Source: JAEUIG01 sp046349775 (GTDB taxonomy: Bacteria > Planctomycetota > Planctomycetia > Planctomycetales > Planctomycetaceae). From it: a DNA stretch of 64,000 bases. The translations under genes and the position numbers were made by a program. The notes under the pieces were generated by a model. It saw nothing but the letters and a program-made list of their open reading frames with translations. It ran no database searches and was not told the origin of the DNA. Below are positions 25,787-34,989 of this stretch, piece after piece. The stretch covers positions 1 to 64,000 of the forward strand of contig JAXMBS010000014.1 in NCBI GenBank assembly GCA_046349775.1, given 5' to 3'. Numbering within the stretch: the stretch's first letter is position 1; each line of letters opens with the position of its first letter.

Positions 25787-26797
25787 TTACATCGCCGCGC
25801 GCTTTCCCGTGCGCTCGATCTGCTCCATCCCGCAGCCGCCGGCGGTCGGCAGCATCTTGTGCGGACTGCAGTTGCCGCGCGGGTTGAAGACGCGGCGGAG
25901 GTCTTCCATTACGGCGAGGTCCACGGCCGAGAACAGAAATCGCCGCGGCCCTGAGCCGTGATGTCCCGAATCCTCGTTCTCGCCCGTCGGGCCCATGAAC
26001 GAGATCTTCTCCACCCCAATCCCGTGCTCGCCGGTGACACTGCCGCCGAGCTCGATGCACTTGGAGAGAATCTCGTCGCCGGCCTCGATGACGCGCTTCA
26101 CCTGCTCGGCGTCGCGCTCGTCGAACAGCAGAATCGGGTGAATGTTCCCGTCGCCGGCGTGGAATACGTTCACGATCCGCAGGCCGTACTTGGCGCTCGT
26201 GGCGGTGATGAACTGCAGGATTTCCGGGAGCTTCGTCCGTGGGACGACGCCGTCCTGCGTGCAGTAGCTGGGTGAGAGCCGGCCGATCGCGCCGAAGGCC
26301 TGCTTGCGGCACTTCCAAAGCAGCAGCCGCTCCTGCGGCGAGTTCGCCTGGCGGACCTCGCGGGCGCCGCTGGCCGTGCAGAGCTCGACGATCCGTGTCG
26401 CCTCCTCGTCGACAGCCACTTCCAGGCCGTCGACTTCGATCAGCAGCACCGCGCCGGCGTCCAGCGGAAAGCCGAAGTGGAACGCCGCTTCAACCGCTTC
26501 GACGATCCCCTGGTCCATCATTTCGAGGGCGGCCGGGACGATCCCGGCGCCGATGATGGCGGAGATCGCTTCGGTCGCCTGCTGGACCGTCTCGAAGATG
26601 CCGAGCATCGTGCGATAGGCGGCCGGGTCGCGGGTGAGGCGGACCCAGACCTTCGTGCAGATGCCGAACGTCCCCTCGTTGCCGACGAACAGGCCGGTCA
26701 GGTCGTAACCGGGGAGGTCCTCGCACGGTCCGCCGAGCTGTTTCACACTGCCGTCCGGCAGGACGACTTCAACGCCGAGGACGTGGTTGACCGTCAC
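25787..26797 (-). CDS. glcD: GlcD-type FAD-linked oxidase, C-terminal two thirds (frameshifted)
   Basis: This continues the gene that starts at 27293. It covers the end of the FAD-binding PCMH domain (GLFVGNEGTFGICTKVWVRL) and the oxidase C-terminal domain. The latter has the metal/substrate residues in NVFHAGDGNIHPILLFD and GGSVTGEHGIGVEKI. The enzyme would oxidise a 2-hydroxy acid such as glycolate or D-lactate to the 2-oxo acid, passing electrons to the chain through partner subunits; none is seen nearby. The frame joins the N-terminal part through two small shifts near 26815 and 26865. Confidence 0.87.
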   Translation of the reverse strand: MTVNHVLGVEVVLPDGSVKQLGGPCEDLPGYDLTGLFVGNEGTFGICTKVWVRLTRDPAAYRTMLGIFETVQQATEAISAIIGAGIVPAALEMMDQGIVEAVEAAFHFGFPLDAGAVLLIEVDGLEVAVDEEATRIVELCTASGAREVRQANSPQERLLLWKCRKQAFGAIGRLSPSYCTQDGVVPRTKLPEILQFITATSAKYGLRIVNVFHAGDGNIHPILLFDERDAEQVKRVIEAGDEILSKCIELGGSVTGEHGIGVEKISFMGPTGENEDSGHHGSGPRRFLFSAVDLAVMEDLRRVFNPRGNCSPHKMLPTAGGCGMEQIERTGKRAAM

Positions 26798-27293
26798 GCC
26801 GTACTTGAGCGTGTGGGACCGCCGGAGTTCGTGGCGACGTTGCCGCCGATCGTGCAGGCCCTCGGCTTGAGGGGTCGGGCGCGTAGTGGTAGCCGGTCCC
26901 CTTCAGCCGCTGAGTGAGGTGCACGTTGACGAGGCCCGGCTCGACGACGGCGTAGCGGTCACGGAGATTGACCTCCAGAATCTGCCGCATGCGGGTCAGG
27001 CAGATCATGACGCCGCCGCCGACCGGCAGCGTGCCGCCCGCAAGACTGGTGCCGGCGCCGCGTGGCACGAACGGGACGTTGTGCTTATTGCACGCCTGGA
27101 CGACGGCGACGACGTGCTCGGTGGTCGTGGGAAACACGACGACGTCCGGCATCCGCTTTTCGACGACGTAGCCGTCGCACTCGTAGACGAGCCGTTCATC
27201 GGCGTCGGCAATGACGCCGTCGTTGCCGGCGATGCGACGCAGTTCGGCGAGAAGATCGGTTGAGATGGAGGACGGTTCGAGTGTCGCGGGCAT
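26769..27293 (-). CDS. glcD: GlcD-type FAD-linked oxidase, N-terminal part (frameshifted)
   Basis: This carries the FAD-binding domain start, including VFPTTTEHVVAVVQACNKHN and the FAD-binding loop PFVPRGAGTSLAGGTLPVGG. After YHYAPDPSS the frame is lost. In the next frame the sense continues ACTIGGNVATNSGG, then LKYGVTVNHVLGVEVV in the downstream ORF. The whole gene is 25787-27293, 1,507 bp. Two missing bases would restore about 503 codons, close to the usual GlcD length. Confidence 0.85.
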   Translation of the reverse strand: MPATLEPSSISTDLLAELRRIAGNDGVIADADERLVYECDGYVVEKRMPDVVVFPTTTEHVVAVVQACNKHNVPFVPRGAGTSLAGGTLPVGGGVMICLTRMRQILEVNLRDRYAVVEPGLVNVHLTQRLKGTGYHYAPDPSSRGPARSAATSPRTPAVPHAQVRRDGQPRPRR

Positions 27294-27301
27294 CGTTTGA
27301 A

Positions 27302-27384
27302 GGTCAATTGTTAATGGCTAATTGTCAATTGTTAAATGAAGGGACGGTCAAGACTTCCGAACAATTGACCATTAACAATTGACC
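27302..27384. repeat. AT-rich inverted repeat, 16-bp perfect arms
   Basis: GGTCAATTGTTAATGG (27302-27317) is perfectly inverted at 27369-27384. The region between and just after holds further partial copies of CAATTGTTAA and CATTGACC. It fills the gap between the heme-protein stop and the glcD start and stands out from the GC-rich surroundings. Confidence 0.7.
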
Positions 27385-27395
27385 ATTGACCGGTT

Positions 27396-30300
27396 TCAGT
27401 TCGCCAGCGGCTGTCCGCCCTGCAAGTATGCGAACAGATCGCGGATGTCCTGGTCGGAGAGCGTACTGAGCAGGCCCTCGGGCATCAGCGACTTCGGGGC
27501 GCGAGACATCTCGTCGATGTCGGTGCGCGGGATCGAAACGTTCTGGCCGTCAACGCCGCGGAGGACAACGAGGTCCTTGTCCTGGTCGAACAGGAATCCG
27601 CTGAGGACGCGGCCGTCGGTTGTCAGGACATTGTAGGCTTCGAACCCCTCGCGGATCTCGGCGCTGGGATTGATGACGTTCAGCAGAATCCGCTGCTGAT
27701 CCTTGCGTTGATACGACGTCAGGTCGGGACCGATCCGGCCGCCGTCGCCATACAGGAGGTGGCACTTACCGCACGATGCGCGGTACAGGACTTTGCCTTT
27801 GTAGGGGTCGCCGCGGCCGACGGCGAGGATGTCGTGAACGCGGCCGAGCATGGACTGCATGTCGGCGGACGAGGCCCCTCGCAGATCGGGCCAGTGGCGG
27901 CCAATCGCGGCGGCGAGGTCGGCGTCGGGATGAAGTGTCATCAGGCGGACGGTATCGAGCGGGATGAGCGACGCATTGATCTTGCCAGCATCGACGGCGG
28001 CGAGAAGAGCGCGTGACCAGACGGTGCGGCTGGAGAGCAGCGTGAGCGCAGCGGCGCGGGCGTCGAGGCCGAAGTCGTTGAAGCGTTTGATGACGACATC
28101 GGCGATCGCCGGCAGTTTGTAACGTGACAGCGACGTGAGTGCGGCCGTCTGCAGCGGTTCGTCGCTGGAGGTCGTCAATATCGTGAGCAGCGGATCGACT
28201 GCGGCGGGGATGTCGACTTCGCCAAAGACCTGCACCAGGGCGAGCCGTTCGGCCGGGTCGGCAGCGGGGTCGGTCAGTTTGGCGAGTGCCTGTGCGACGG
28301 CGGACTTGGTTTTCTGACGGACCTGCAGCAGCAGCGACGCATGTCCGCTGGCTTCAATGGCGGCGGCCAGTTCTTCCGGCAGGGCCGCGAGCGAGCGCCC
28401 TTGGAAGGCCTCTTCGAAGCCTTTCATCAACGCGGCCGAAGAGTCTTTGTCGGGCGCCAGATTGAGCAGCTTCGCACAAGCGAGGAGGTCCTGGCGCGTG
28501 CCGGCGGCGGCGTAGCGGCGCATGACACGATTCAGCAGATGCTCACGGACGATGGGGAGCGTCCAGAGGGCCGGCTCCTCAAACAGCTTCACAACCGCGT
28601 CGCGGTCGGAGCCCGCTTTGGATTCGATCGCCCACCAGAGCAGCAGCGGAATGTGGACGTCCTGCACGTCTTCGCTGCGTGCCAATAGCTGGCGAACAAT
28701 TGGCAGGCACTGGACAGCCGGCAGTCGCCGAGCCGAGGAGGCCAACTGGCTACGGACTTCGACGTACGCCTCACGGACGGCGAGTTTCACAAGCCGCGCA
28801 GCCATTTCGTCCGAAACCGCGAAATCATCGCACAAGAGCCGGACGGTCCACGCTCGCACGTAACGGTCGCTGTGAGCCAGCGTCTCAATTGCCACTGTTT
28901 CATCAAAACCGCCGCACAGATTGAGTCCCCACAGGCACTCGAGTGCCAACTGCGGATCGCCGCTGGCGAGCCCTGCCTTGAGCGGCGGAATGGCAGATGC
29001 GTCCTGGCGGTTGCCTAACTGCACAAGCGCCTGCTGTCGGAACCACTTGTTCGGGTGCTTGAGCGTTTCGACCAGTTCGGCCGTCGACATCTGGCCGACG
29101 TTGAATCGGGCGATCGGCTTCGCGCCTTTCTTCTGCAGCCGATAGATGCGGCCGTTGGTCTTGTCGATCTGGCCGGAGAAGTGCTCGCGATGGCTGATCT
29201 GCGGCTCGTACATGTCGGCGATGTAGATCGCGCCGTCGGGGCCGACCTTGATGTCGACCGGCCGGAACCACTTGTCGGTCGTCAGGACCGGGCGGTTGAT
29301 GTCCTTGGTCGCGAACGTGGATGTGTCGGGGAAGATGTCGCTCTGGACGACCTGCCCCTGCAACGGTTCGACGCCGAAGAGCTTGCCGTTGTACCGCTCG
29401 GGCAGCGCGCCCCCTTCATAGATGATGAAGTTGTGCGTGAACCGCGGCACCGAGTGGTGCTTCATCTGCGGGAAATAGCCGAACGAGTACGGGTTCGACA
29501 GCGGGCCGTGCTTGGCGAAGCCCTTCTGGTAGTAGCCTCCCTGGACGAAGTGGAACCCGCGCGTGTCGCCGCCGTTGTGACCGGAGAAAACGCGCCCCTT
29601 GGCATCGAACTCGACGCCGAACGTGTTGCCCCCTCCTTCGGCAAAGATTTCGTACTTCCGCAGCTCCGGGTGATACCGCCAGATAAGCTGCCCCATCGAC
29701 GGGATCGCCTGCTCCGGCTTGTCGAGGCCGGGGCGGAAGATGTTGCCCGTGACTGTGCTCCCCTGGCCGGCGTAGAGCCAACCGTCCGGCCCCCAGCGGA
29801 GACTGTTGGCGATGGAGTGCGTGTCTTCGAAACCGAACCCCTGCAGGTGGACGACGGGGTCGCCGTCGGGGACGTCGTCGTTGTTCGCATCAGGATAGAA
29901 GAGGAGGTAAGGCGGATTGAGCACCCACACGCCGCCGCGGCCTTTCGCGAACGACGAGGCAATGTTGAGGCCGTCGACGAACGTCTTGTGCCGGTCGAGG
30001 ACGCCGTCGCCGTCGGTGTCTTCGTGGATCGTGATCTTGTCCGCCCCGCGCACCCCGCGCGGCGGTGGTTCGGGGAGTTTGTCGTAGACGGCCCGCCAGA
30101 ATTCGTCGCGGCTGACCATCGTCAGCCCTGCGGGATAGGGATACTGGATGTATTGCAGCACCCACAGCCGGCCGCGCTCGTCCCAGCTCATGAACAGCGG
30201 CTGCTTCACTTCCGGCTCGGTGAGGACAGTTTGAATTTCGAGGTCTTCGGGGACGGTGAAGGCGGCGAGAGCATCGGCAGGGGAGAGGGCGGTGGTCGCG

Positions 30301-30932
30301 GCGCGGGCGAGTTCGAGCGCCCGATCTTTGGGCATCACGCGCCAGTAGACGCCGGCGTTGGCGAGCGCGGTCGTGCCTTTGGCCCAATTCGGGTCGTCAC
30401 CGGTGCGGAATTCCCAGAGGCCGTTGAGGTTCATCCCCTCTTCGCCGGCGATCAGCGCGGGGGCCGAGCCTTTGAAGCCGCCGCGGTTGTCGTGATCGAA
30501 GATCCGGATCGCGACCAGGTTGTTGCCGGCTGTCAGGGCTGCCTTCGGGATTGCCAGTTCGACAGCTTCTGCTGTCGCCGGTTTGTAGTCCGGGGGAAAG
30601 CCGCCGGCGCCGCCGAGCTTCGTGCCGTTCCAGTACGCTTCCCAGGCGTCGTCGATGTTCTCGATCCGCAGGATGAGCGGCTTCTCGTTCCAGCCGCCGG
30701 GCAGCGTGACCAGACAGCGGTACCAGGCGACGCCGTCGTAGTCGTCCAGGCGGCCGGCGGTCTGTTCGTCCCATGTGCCGGGGACGGTGAGGACGTGCCA
30801 GTGGGCGGCGAAGTCAGCGGAGTCGTCGGCCGCAGCGCAATTGGTTGCGAAACCACAGGCTACGATCGCTGCGCCAAGGACAATGGATGTAACTTTGGTA
30901 TTGAGTGAACAACCGCGGACTTGGCACGGCAT
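27396..30932 (-). CDS. PVC-type heme-binding protein: sugar-binding fold, beta-propeller, HEAT repeats, cytochrome c
   Basis: This is a secreted protein of about 1,178 residues. A signal peptide (TSIVLGAAIVACGFATNCAAA) leads into a galactose-binding jelly-roll-like domain (WYRCLVTLPGGW, DDAWEAYWNGTKLGG). The membrane-bound-dehydrogenase-type propeller follows (about 200-600; FSGHNGGDTRGFHF, DIKVGPDGAIYIADMY). HEAT-like helices (about 600-1000) come next, then a C-terminal cytochrome c domain with CGKCH at residue 1054. It is a hallmark planctomycete architecture, presumed to act in periplasmic oxidation of sugars or glycans. The real substrate is unknown. The start at 30932 was chosen because the signal peptide follows it; the frame is open further upstream. 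Confidence 0.93.
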   Translation of the reverse strand: MPCQVRGCSLNTKVTSIVLGAAIVACGFATNCAAADDSADFAAHWHVLTVPGTWDEQTAGRLDDYDGVAWYRCLVTLPGGWNEKPLILRIENIDDAWEAYWNGTKLGGAGGFPPDYKPATAEAVELAIPKAALTAGNNLVAIRIFDHDNRGGFKGSAPALIAGEEGMNLNGLWEFRTGDDPNWAKGTTALANAGVYWRVMPKDRALELARAATTALSPADALAAFTVPEDLEIQTVLTEPEVKQPLFMSWDERGRLWVLQYIQYPYPAGLTMVSRDEFWRAVYDKLPEPPPRGVRGADKITIHEDTDGDGVLDRHKTFVDGLNIASSFAKGRGGVWVLNPPYLLFYPDANNDDVPDGDPVVHLQGFGFEDTHSIANSLRWGPDGWLYAGQGSTVTGNIFRPGLDKPEQAIPSMGQLIWRYHPELRKYEIFAEGGGNTFGVEFDAKGRVFSGHNGGDTRGFHFVQGGYYQKGFAKHGPLSNPYSFGYFPQMKHHSVPRFTHNFIIYEGGALPERYNGKLFGVEPLQGQVVQSDIFPDTSTFATKDINRPVLTTDKWFRPVDIKVGPDGAIYIADMYEPQISHREHFSGQIDKTNGRIYRLQKKGAKPIARFNVGQMSTAELVETLKHPNKWFRQQALVQLGNRQDASAIPPLKAGLASGDPQLALECLWGLNLCGGFDETVAIETLAHSDRYVRAWTVRLLCDDFAVSDEMAARLVKLAVREAYVEVRSQLASSARRLPAVQCLPIVRQLLARSEDVQDVHIPLLLWWAIESKAGSDRDAVVKLFEEPALWTLPIVREHLLNRVMRRYAAAGTRQDLLACAKLLNLAPDKDSSAALMKGFEEAFQGRSLAALPEELAAAIEASGHASLLLQVRQKTKSAVAQALAKLTDPAADPAERLALVQVFGEVDIPAAVDPLLTILTTSSDEPLQTAALTSLSRYKLPAIADVVIKRFNDFGLDARAAALTLLSSRTVWSRALLAAVDAGKINASLIPLDTVRLMTLHPDADLAAAIGRHWPDLRGASSADMQSMLGRVHDILAVGRGDPYKGKVLYRASCGKCHLLYGDGGRIGPDLTSYQRKDQQRILLNVINPSAEIREGFEAYNVLTTDGRVLSGFLFDQDKDLVVLRGVDGQNVSIPRTDIDEMSRAPKSLMPEGLLSTLSDQDIRDLFAYLQGGQPLAN

Positions 30933-31075
30933 TTCGACTGATCTCCCAACGAACGCTGAAACGACGCTTCGCCAGTATGGCAGACAAGCGCAACGTGGCT
31001 CAACTACCACGCCAGTCAGGAAGAAGAACCACGGAATACCCAGCGCGGCCGACGGCTGCAACCACAAAGGGGTTT

Positions 31076-31151
31076 GCCACGGAGGTCACAGAGGTCACCG
31101 AGAAATCAATAGAGATTTCTTCGTCTCGGTGTCCTCGGTGATCTCGGTGGC
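31076..31151. repeat. long imperfect hairpin, 28-bp arms
   Basis: The left arm (31076-31103) and the reverse complement of the right arm (31124-31151) match at 24 of 28 positions. Each arm is built from GAGGTCAC/CACCGAG-like units. The 20-base centre holds an inner GAAATC/GATTTC stem. It lies upstream of both the heme protein and the DUF1501 gene. A loosely similar sequence flanks the methyltransferase start (41527-41680). Confidence 0.65.
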
Positions 31152-31382
31152 CCAAAACCGCTCGTGATCCTGGTTGGTGACGGGGAAGAATTTACGCAAG
31201 AAAATAGACTTCTGATCGTTAGTAGCACGGCAAGTATCTTCCCCGGGCCGACTTCTTCTTTTTCGCATATTCCGTGCCTTCCGCGGTTCCCCTTTGTTGG
31301 TCGCAAGTGCGGGCTGCCCAACGGATGCCGATTGCGTTCCGCGGTTTGATGCGGAATACTTGGTCCGACTGGAGATGTCGCC

Positions 31383-32840
31383 ATGTTGTCGATCGTCGGC
31401 CGGCGCGGACGCTTGTGCCATACGGTGAGCCGCCGCGAGCTGCTCACTGTCGGCGGCCTTTCGCTGCTCGGCCTGTCGCTGCCGGATGTGCTGCGCAGTC
31501 GCGGGCTGGCGTCCGAGACCGAGGCCCGCAAGCTGCCGGGCTTCGGCCGGGCGGAATCGGTGATCCTCGTCTACCTGCAGGGGTCGCCGAGCCACATCGA
31601 CCTGTGGGATCCCAAGCCCGGTGCGCCGCTGGACATCCGCGGCGAGTTTCATCCGATCGCCACGTCCGCTCCGGGCATTGAACTGGGGGAAGTGCTGCCA
31701 AACCTGGCGCAGGCGGCGAAGCACTTTTCGCTGATCCGGTCAATCGGCGTCGATCCGAAAGGGCTGCGGAACCACGGCGCGGCGATCTACATGCTGATGA
31801 CGGGGCACGACCCGACGAACTTCTCGCCGACGGGGCTGGCGGTGCCGCCGTCGCGGGACGATCTGCCATCAATGGCGGCGAATGTCGCGAAGTACCGGCC
31901 GCCCACCGCCGGACGCTTTGCCAACGTCGCCGTCTGCGGGCCGGTCAAGGAAGCCCGTGAGATCGGTGTCGGCCAGTCCGCCGGGTTGCTGGGCGCAGCG
32001 TATGACCCGTTCACGATGTATGACGACCCGACGCAGCCAATCAAGATCGACGGGCTGGAACTGCCGGAATCGATCACCACTTCACGGCTGCGAGGTCGCG
32101 CCGATCTGCGAACCGCCGTCGAAACGGAGCTCAAGGGGACGTTTCTGCCGACGCCCGGTGCGCCAACGGCGGCGTTCGATGCGTATTACGAGACAGCGCT
32201 GTCGCTGATTCAATCGAACGGCGCGGTGCGCGCGTTCCGGCTGGAAGAGGAACCGGACAGCGTTCGCGACCGCTATGGTCGGACACGCTTTGGCCAGTCA
32301 TGTCTGCTGGCGCGACGGCTCGTCGAAGCGGGGACTCGGTTCGTCCAGGTGACGTGGCCGGCGCGATCCGACGACGAACCGATGGCCGGCGCCGACGGTT
32401 CCTGGGACACGCACCGTAACAATTTCCCGATGCTGCGCGACCACCGTTGCCCGGTGTTCGATCCGTCGCTGGCCATGCTGATCAGCGACTTGGCCGACAG
32501 GGGACTGCTCGAAACAACGCTGGTCGTGGCGGTTGGCGAGTTTGGCCGTTCGCCAAAGATCGGCGCGCCAACGACGGACAACGTGGGTCCGGGCGGGCGC
32601 GATCACTGGCCGGAGTGCTACAGCGCGCTCATTGCCGGCGGCGGCGTCCGGCCGGGGCAGGTGTACGGCGAATCGGACCGCTACGGCGCTTACCCGAAGA
32701 CCGACCGGGTGCATCCGTACAATCTGATCGCGACGATCTATCACGCCATCGGTGTGGACCACTCGCTGGAGTATCGCGACACGTTGTCACGGCCGCGGCG
32801 TCTGGTGCAGAACGGCGGGCCGATTGTGGGGTTGTTCTAG
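31383..32840 (+). CDS. DUF1501 protein, Tat-exported
   Basis: This 485-residue protein starts with a twin-arginine-type signal (SRRELLTVGGLSLLGLSLP). The sulfatase/alkaline-phosphatase-like DUF1501 fold follows, with VILVYLQGSPSHIDLWDPKP near the start and VAVGEFGRSPKIGA and GRDHWPECYSALIAGGGV near the end. DUF1501 proteins are very abundant in planctomycetes. They usually accompany DUF1549/DUF1553 cytochrome-type partners and are presumed to act on polymers in the periplasm. No DUF1549 partner is adjacent here; the divergent neighbour is the PVC heme protein, which may play that role. Confidence 0.92.
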   Translation: MLSIVGRRGRLCHTVSRRELLTVGGLSLLGLSLPDVLRSRGLASETEARKLPGFGRAESVILVYLQGSPSHIDLWDPKPGAPLDIRGEFHPIATSAPGIELGEVLPNLAQAAKHFSLIRSIGVDPKGLRNHGAAIYMLMTGHDPTNFSPTGLAVPPSRDDLPSMAANVAKYRPPTAGRFANVAVCGPVKEAREIGVGQSAGLLGAAYDPFTMYDDPTQPIKIDGLELPESITTSRLRGRADLRTAVETELKGTFLPTPGAPTAAFDAYYETALSLIQSNGAVRAFRLEEEPDSVRDRYGRTRFGQSCLLARRLVEAGTRFVQVTWPARSDDEPMAGADGSWDTHRNNFPMLRDHRCPVFDPSLAMLISDLADRGLLETTLVVAVGEFGRSPKIGAPTTDNVGPGGRDHWPECYSALIAGGGVRPGQVYGESDRYGAYPKTDRVHPYNLIATIYHAIGVDHSLEYRDTLSRPRRLVQNGGPIVGLF

Positions 32841-32919
32841 CGGAGCGGAGAGTTGAGAGGGGGTGTCTGGTCGTTTGGTGTTTGGTGGTTTGGTGAGTGG
32901 TGGCGAGCCACGACGTCGT

Positions 32920-32944
32920 CGTTCCCGAATTTCATTCGGGGACG
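32920..32944. terminator. hairpin after the DUF1501 gene
   Basis: CGTTCCCGAAT-TTC-ATTCGGGGACG forms a near-perfect 11-bp stem about 80 bp after the DUF1501 stop. There is no T tract, so its role as a terminator is unsure. Confidence 0.4.
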
Positions 32945-32997
32945 CGCTGCTGCGAAGCTCCTGCTTCGTCCGGGCGGGATTTCTGAAACAGGAAGAG

Positions 32998-33231
32998 ATG
33001 AGCGTGACCAGCCGTCAGGAGCGTGAGGATGAACGGCGCCGACGATGGCGACGGCTTGCCCTCGGTCCGTACGGTCCCAGCAATGTTCCGCCTTCGTTTC
33101 GCGCGCTGTCGCCTCAAGAACAGCAGGAGTTCAAGCGGAAGTTCGCGCGATGGGACATTATCTGGGGATGCGTCGGCATTACAATCGCGCTGATCGCGTT
33201 AGCGTTCTGGGCCACGATTCGATGGCGATAG
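32998..33231 (+). CDS. small membrane protein, unknown function
   Basis: This 77-residue protein has a very basic N-terminus (RQEREDERRRRWRRLALGPYG), then PPSFRALSPQEQQEFKRKFARW. A single C-terminal transmembrane helix (IIWGCVGITIALIALAFWATI) closes it, giving a tail-anchored topology. AGGAAG lies just before the ATG at 32998. The frame is open to 32863, but the upstream part covers the hairpin. I do not recognise a family. Confidence 0.65.
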   Translation: MSVTSRQEREDERRRRWRRLALGPYGPSNVPPSFRALSPQEQQEFKRKFARWDIIWGCVGITIALIALAFWATIRWR

Positions 33232-33291
33232 ATCTGCGAGCTGTCGCCGAAGGCTCTCGCTAAACGCTTAACTCTCAACGCTAAACGGCTC

Positions 33292-34626
33292 TCATCGCCC
33301 CGCGGCCACCGCATTCGCCGGTGCGCCCGGTCCGAGAGTCGGCTGCGTCCACGCCCGCTCGAATTCCCCTTCCTCTGACGGGTTCGGGTGCTTGCGCGTC
33401 GAGACGATCCGCGCCCGGACGTACAGCTCGTCGCCGTCGAACGTGTAGGCTCCCTTCGGCCCGCTCACGGTCTTGAGCACCGTGCCGACATCGTCGCTGT
33501 ATTTCCGTGTCGCGCGGACCGGCTGGCCGTCCTTGTCGACTACGCCCTCGCTCTTGGAATCAAAGCCCTTGCGCGTGCCGATGAACTCGATTATGTAATC
33601 CACACTGTCATCGGCGGCGACTTCCACGGCGAGGCCATCGTCGGATGACGTCACGCTCTTCAGCTTTACGCCTGAGGAGGCGTAGAACCGACCCGCTTCC
33701 AGCGCGTCGATCAATGATTCCGGCGTGAGCGATTGCGCCAGAACGTACACCCAGCCGCGGCCGGGATTGCTGTGGCGGCTGGGGATTTCGTGATAGTCGT
33801 GGCCGTCGTCCACACCCAGCCCGTACATGATCGGCAGGTTCAGCTCCGCGATCCGCCACGTGAGGACGATGTCCCAGACGCGGTCGGACGAGGCATGCTC
33901 GTGGTCTCCCGAGTTATGCACGCCGGGATGGCCGTTGTAGACCTCGAAGAACTGCTCGCCGACGACCCGCATCAGGTCTTCCGCCGTGATCCCCCAGCCG
34001 AAGTTGGGATGATTGAGATGCACGATCATCGGTACGCCGGTCTTCGCACGCTGGGCGAGAACGGCGTCCACGTTGTTCTGCATCGCTTCCAGCACGCTGC
34101 TGCCGCCGCGCGGCGTGACGACTTCCTGCACGTTGCTCGCGTTGAGGTGGATCGGAGACTTTTCAAACTTGTCGCTGATTTCCTCTCCCTGGATCAGCAG
34201 GTACTTGCCCGGCTCGGCGAACTTGTCGGAGACCTCCTTAAACGTGCGCAGCCGGACCTCCAGCTTGCCGTCGGTGGTCCGTTCCTCCACCCAGTCGGGG
34301 AGCCGCGCCTTGAGCTTGTCGTAGGCCGTCCGTTTGCCCTTCGTCTTGTCGACCTCGACCCAGCGCTCGGTGTTCGCCAGCACGTTGTGGTCGGTGAAGA
34401 CCAGAAAGTCGTAACCGCGGTCCTTGTACCAGAGGGCGATCATTTCGAGGTAATCGTCGCCGTCGCTCCAGTGCGAGTGCGTGTGCATGTTGCCGCGGAA
34501 CCAGTGCAGATCCCCTGTGGCAGCCAGAGTCCTGGCCGGCCGGGCCTGCGTGGTGGAGACGGCGACGAGCGCCGAGCCAAGCACGGCGACAATGGAACAA
34601 AGGACGAGCGAATGAATGCGGCGCAT
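33292..34626 (-). CDS. secreted PHP-domain metal-dependent hydrolase
   Basis: This 444-residue protein has a signal peptide (SLVLCSIVAVLGSALVAVS). The PHP-type metal site starts at GNMHTHSHWSDGDD, followed by YDFLVFTDHNVLAN, further histidines in MIVHLNHPNFGWG, and GLGVDDGHDYHEI. PHP enzymes are metal-dependent phosphoesterases or related hydrolases. Export makes a DNA polymerase-type role unlikely, and a phosphoester or polymer substrate in the periplasm is plausible. It stands alone, convergent with the small membrane protein gene. Confidence 0.85.
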   Translation of the reverse strand: MRRIHSLVLCSIVAVLGSALVAVSTTQARPARTLAATGDLHWFRGNMHTHSHWSDGDDYLEMIALWYKDRGYDFLVFTDHNVLANTERWVEVDKTKGKRTAYDKLKARLPDWVEERTTDGKLEVRLRTFKEVSDKFAEPGKYLLIQGEEISDKFEKSPIHLNASNVQEVVTPRGGSSVLEAMQNNVDAVLAQRAKTGVPMIVHLNHPNFGWGITAEDLMRVVGEQFFEVYNGHPGVHNSGDHEHASSDRVWDIVLTWRIAELNLPIMYGLGVDDGHDYHEIPSRHSNPGRGWVYVLAQSLTPESLIDALEAGRFYASSGVKLKSVTSSDDGLAVEVAADDSVDYIIEFIGTRKGFDSKSEGVVDKDGQPVRATRKYSDDVGTVLKTVSGPKGAYTFDGDELYVRARIVSTRKHPNPSEEGEFERAWTQPTLGPGAPANAVAAGR

Positions 34627-34765
34627 GACGGTTTACCAGCGGGTTGGAATGCGAGTCAGTCAGCGTAGCACAGCGGCGCGGCGATTTCCCGCTTGCGGAA
34701 TTGCGTCTCGCGGCAACCTCGTTGCTGTACGCTTAGCCCGCAGACGGGAATTCGGAGAATGACAT

Positions 34766-34844
34766 TGGGTGCCACGGGCTTTGCCCGTGCATTTTCAGAA
34801 TTGGCGCTGATTTGCCAGATGCACTGTTGGAGCCAGTGGCACCC
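34766..34844. mobile_element. 79-bp MITE-like element with terminal inverted repeats
   Basis: GGGTGCCAC (34767-34775) is perfectly inverted at 34836-34844. Inside are a 7-bp hairpin CACGGGC-TTT-GCCCGTG and a weaker CACTG/CAGTG hairpin at the other end. A related CACTGGC-TTC-GCCAGTG hairpin occurs near 9015. It encodes nothing. The surrounding ~360 bp (34627-34989) hold no gene. Confidence 0.5.
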
Positions 34845-34989
34845 GCAGTCACGAATTCATTGCCCCTCACCCTGACCCTCTCCCCCGACTCGCACCTTGC
34901 ATGAACGCATCGCGTTTCGCGGGGGAAAGGGCGAACACTCTGCACCCCCACCTCGAATCAGCGCATTCACTCGCAGCGGCCGGGCTGCT

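Noticed and set aside
29055..30908. A 617-codon plus-strand frame opposite the heme protein
   Set aside because: Shadow frame; the minus strand carries clear propeller and cytochrome motifs.
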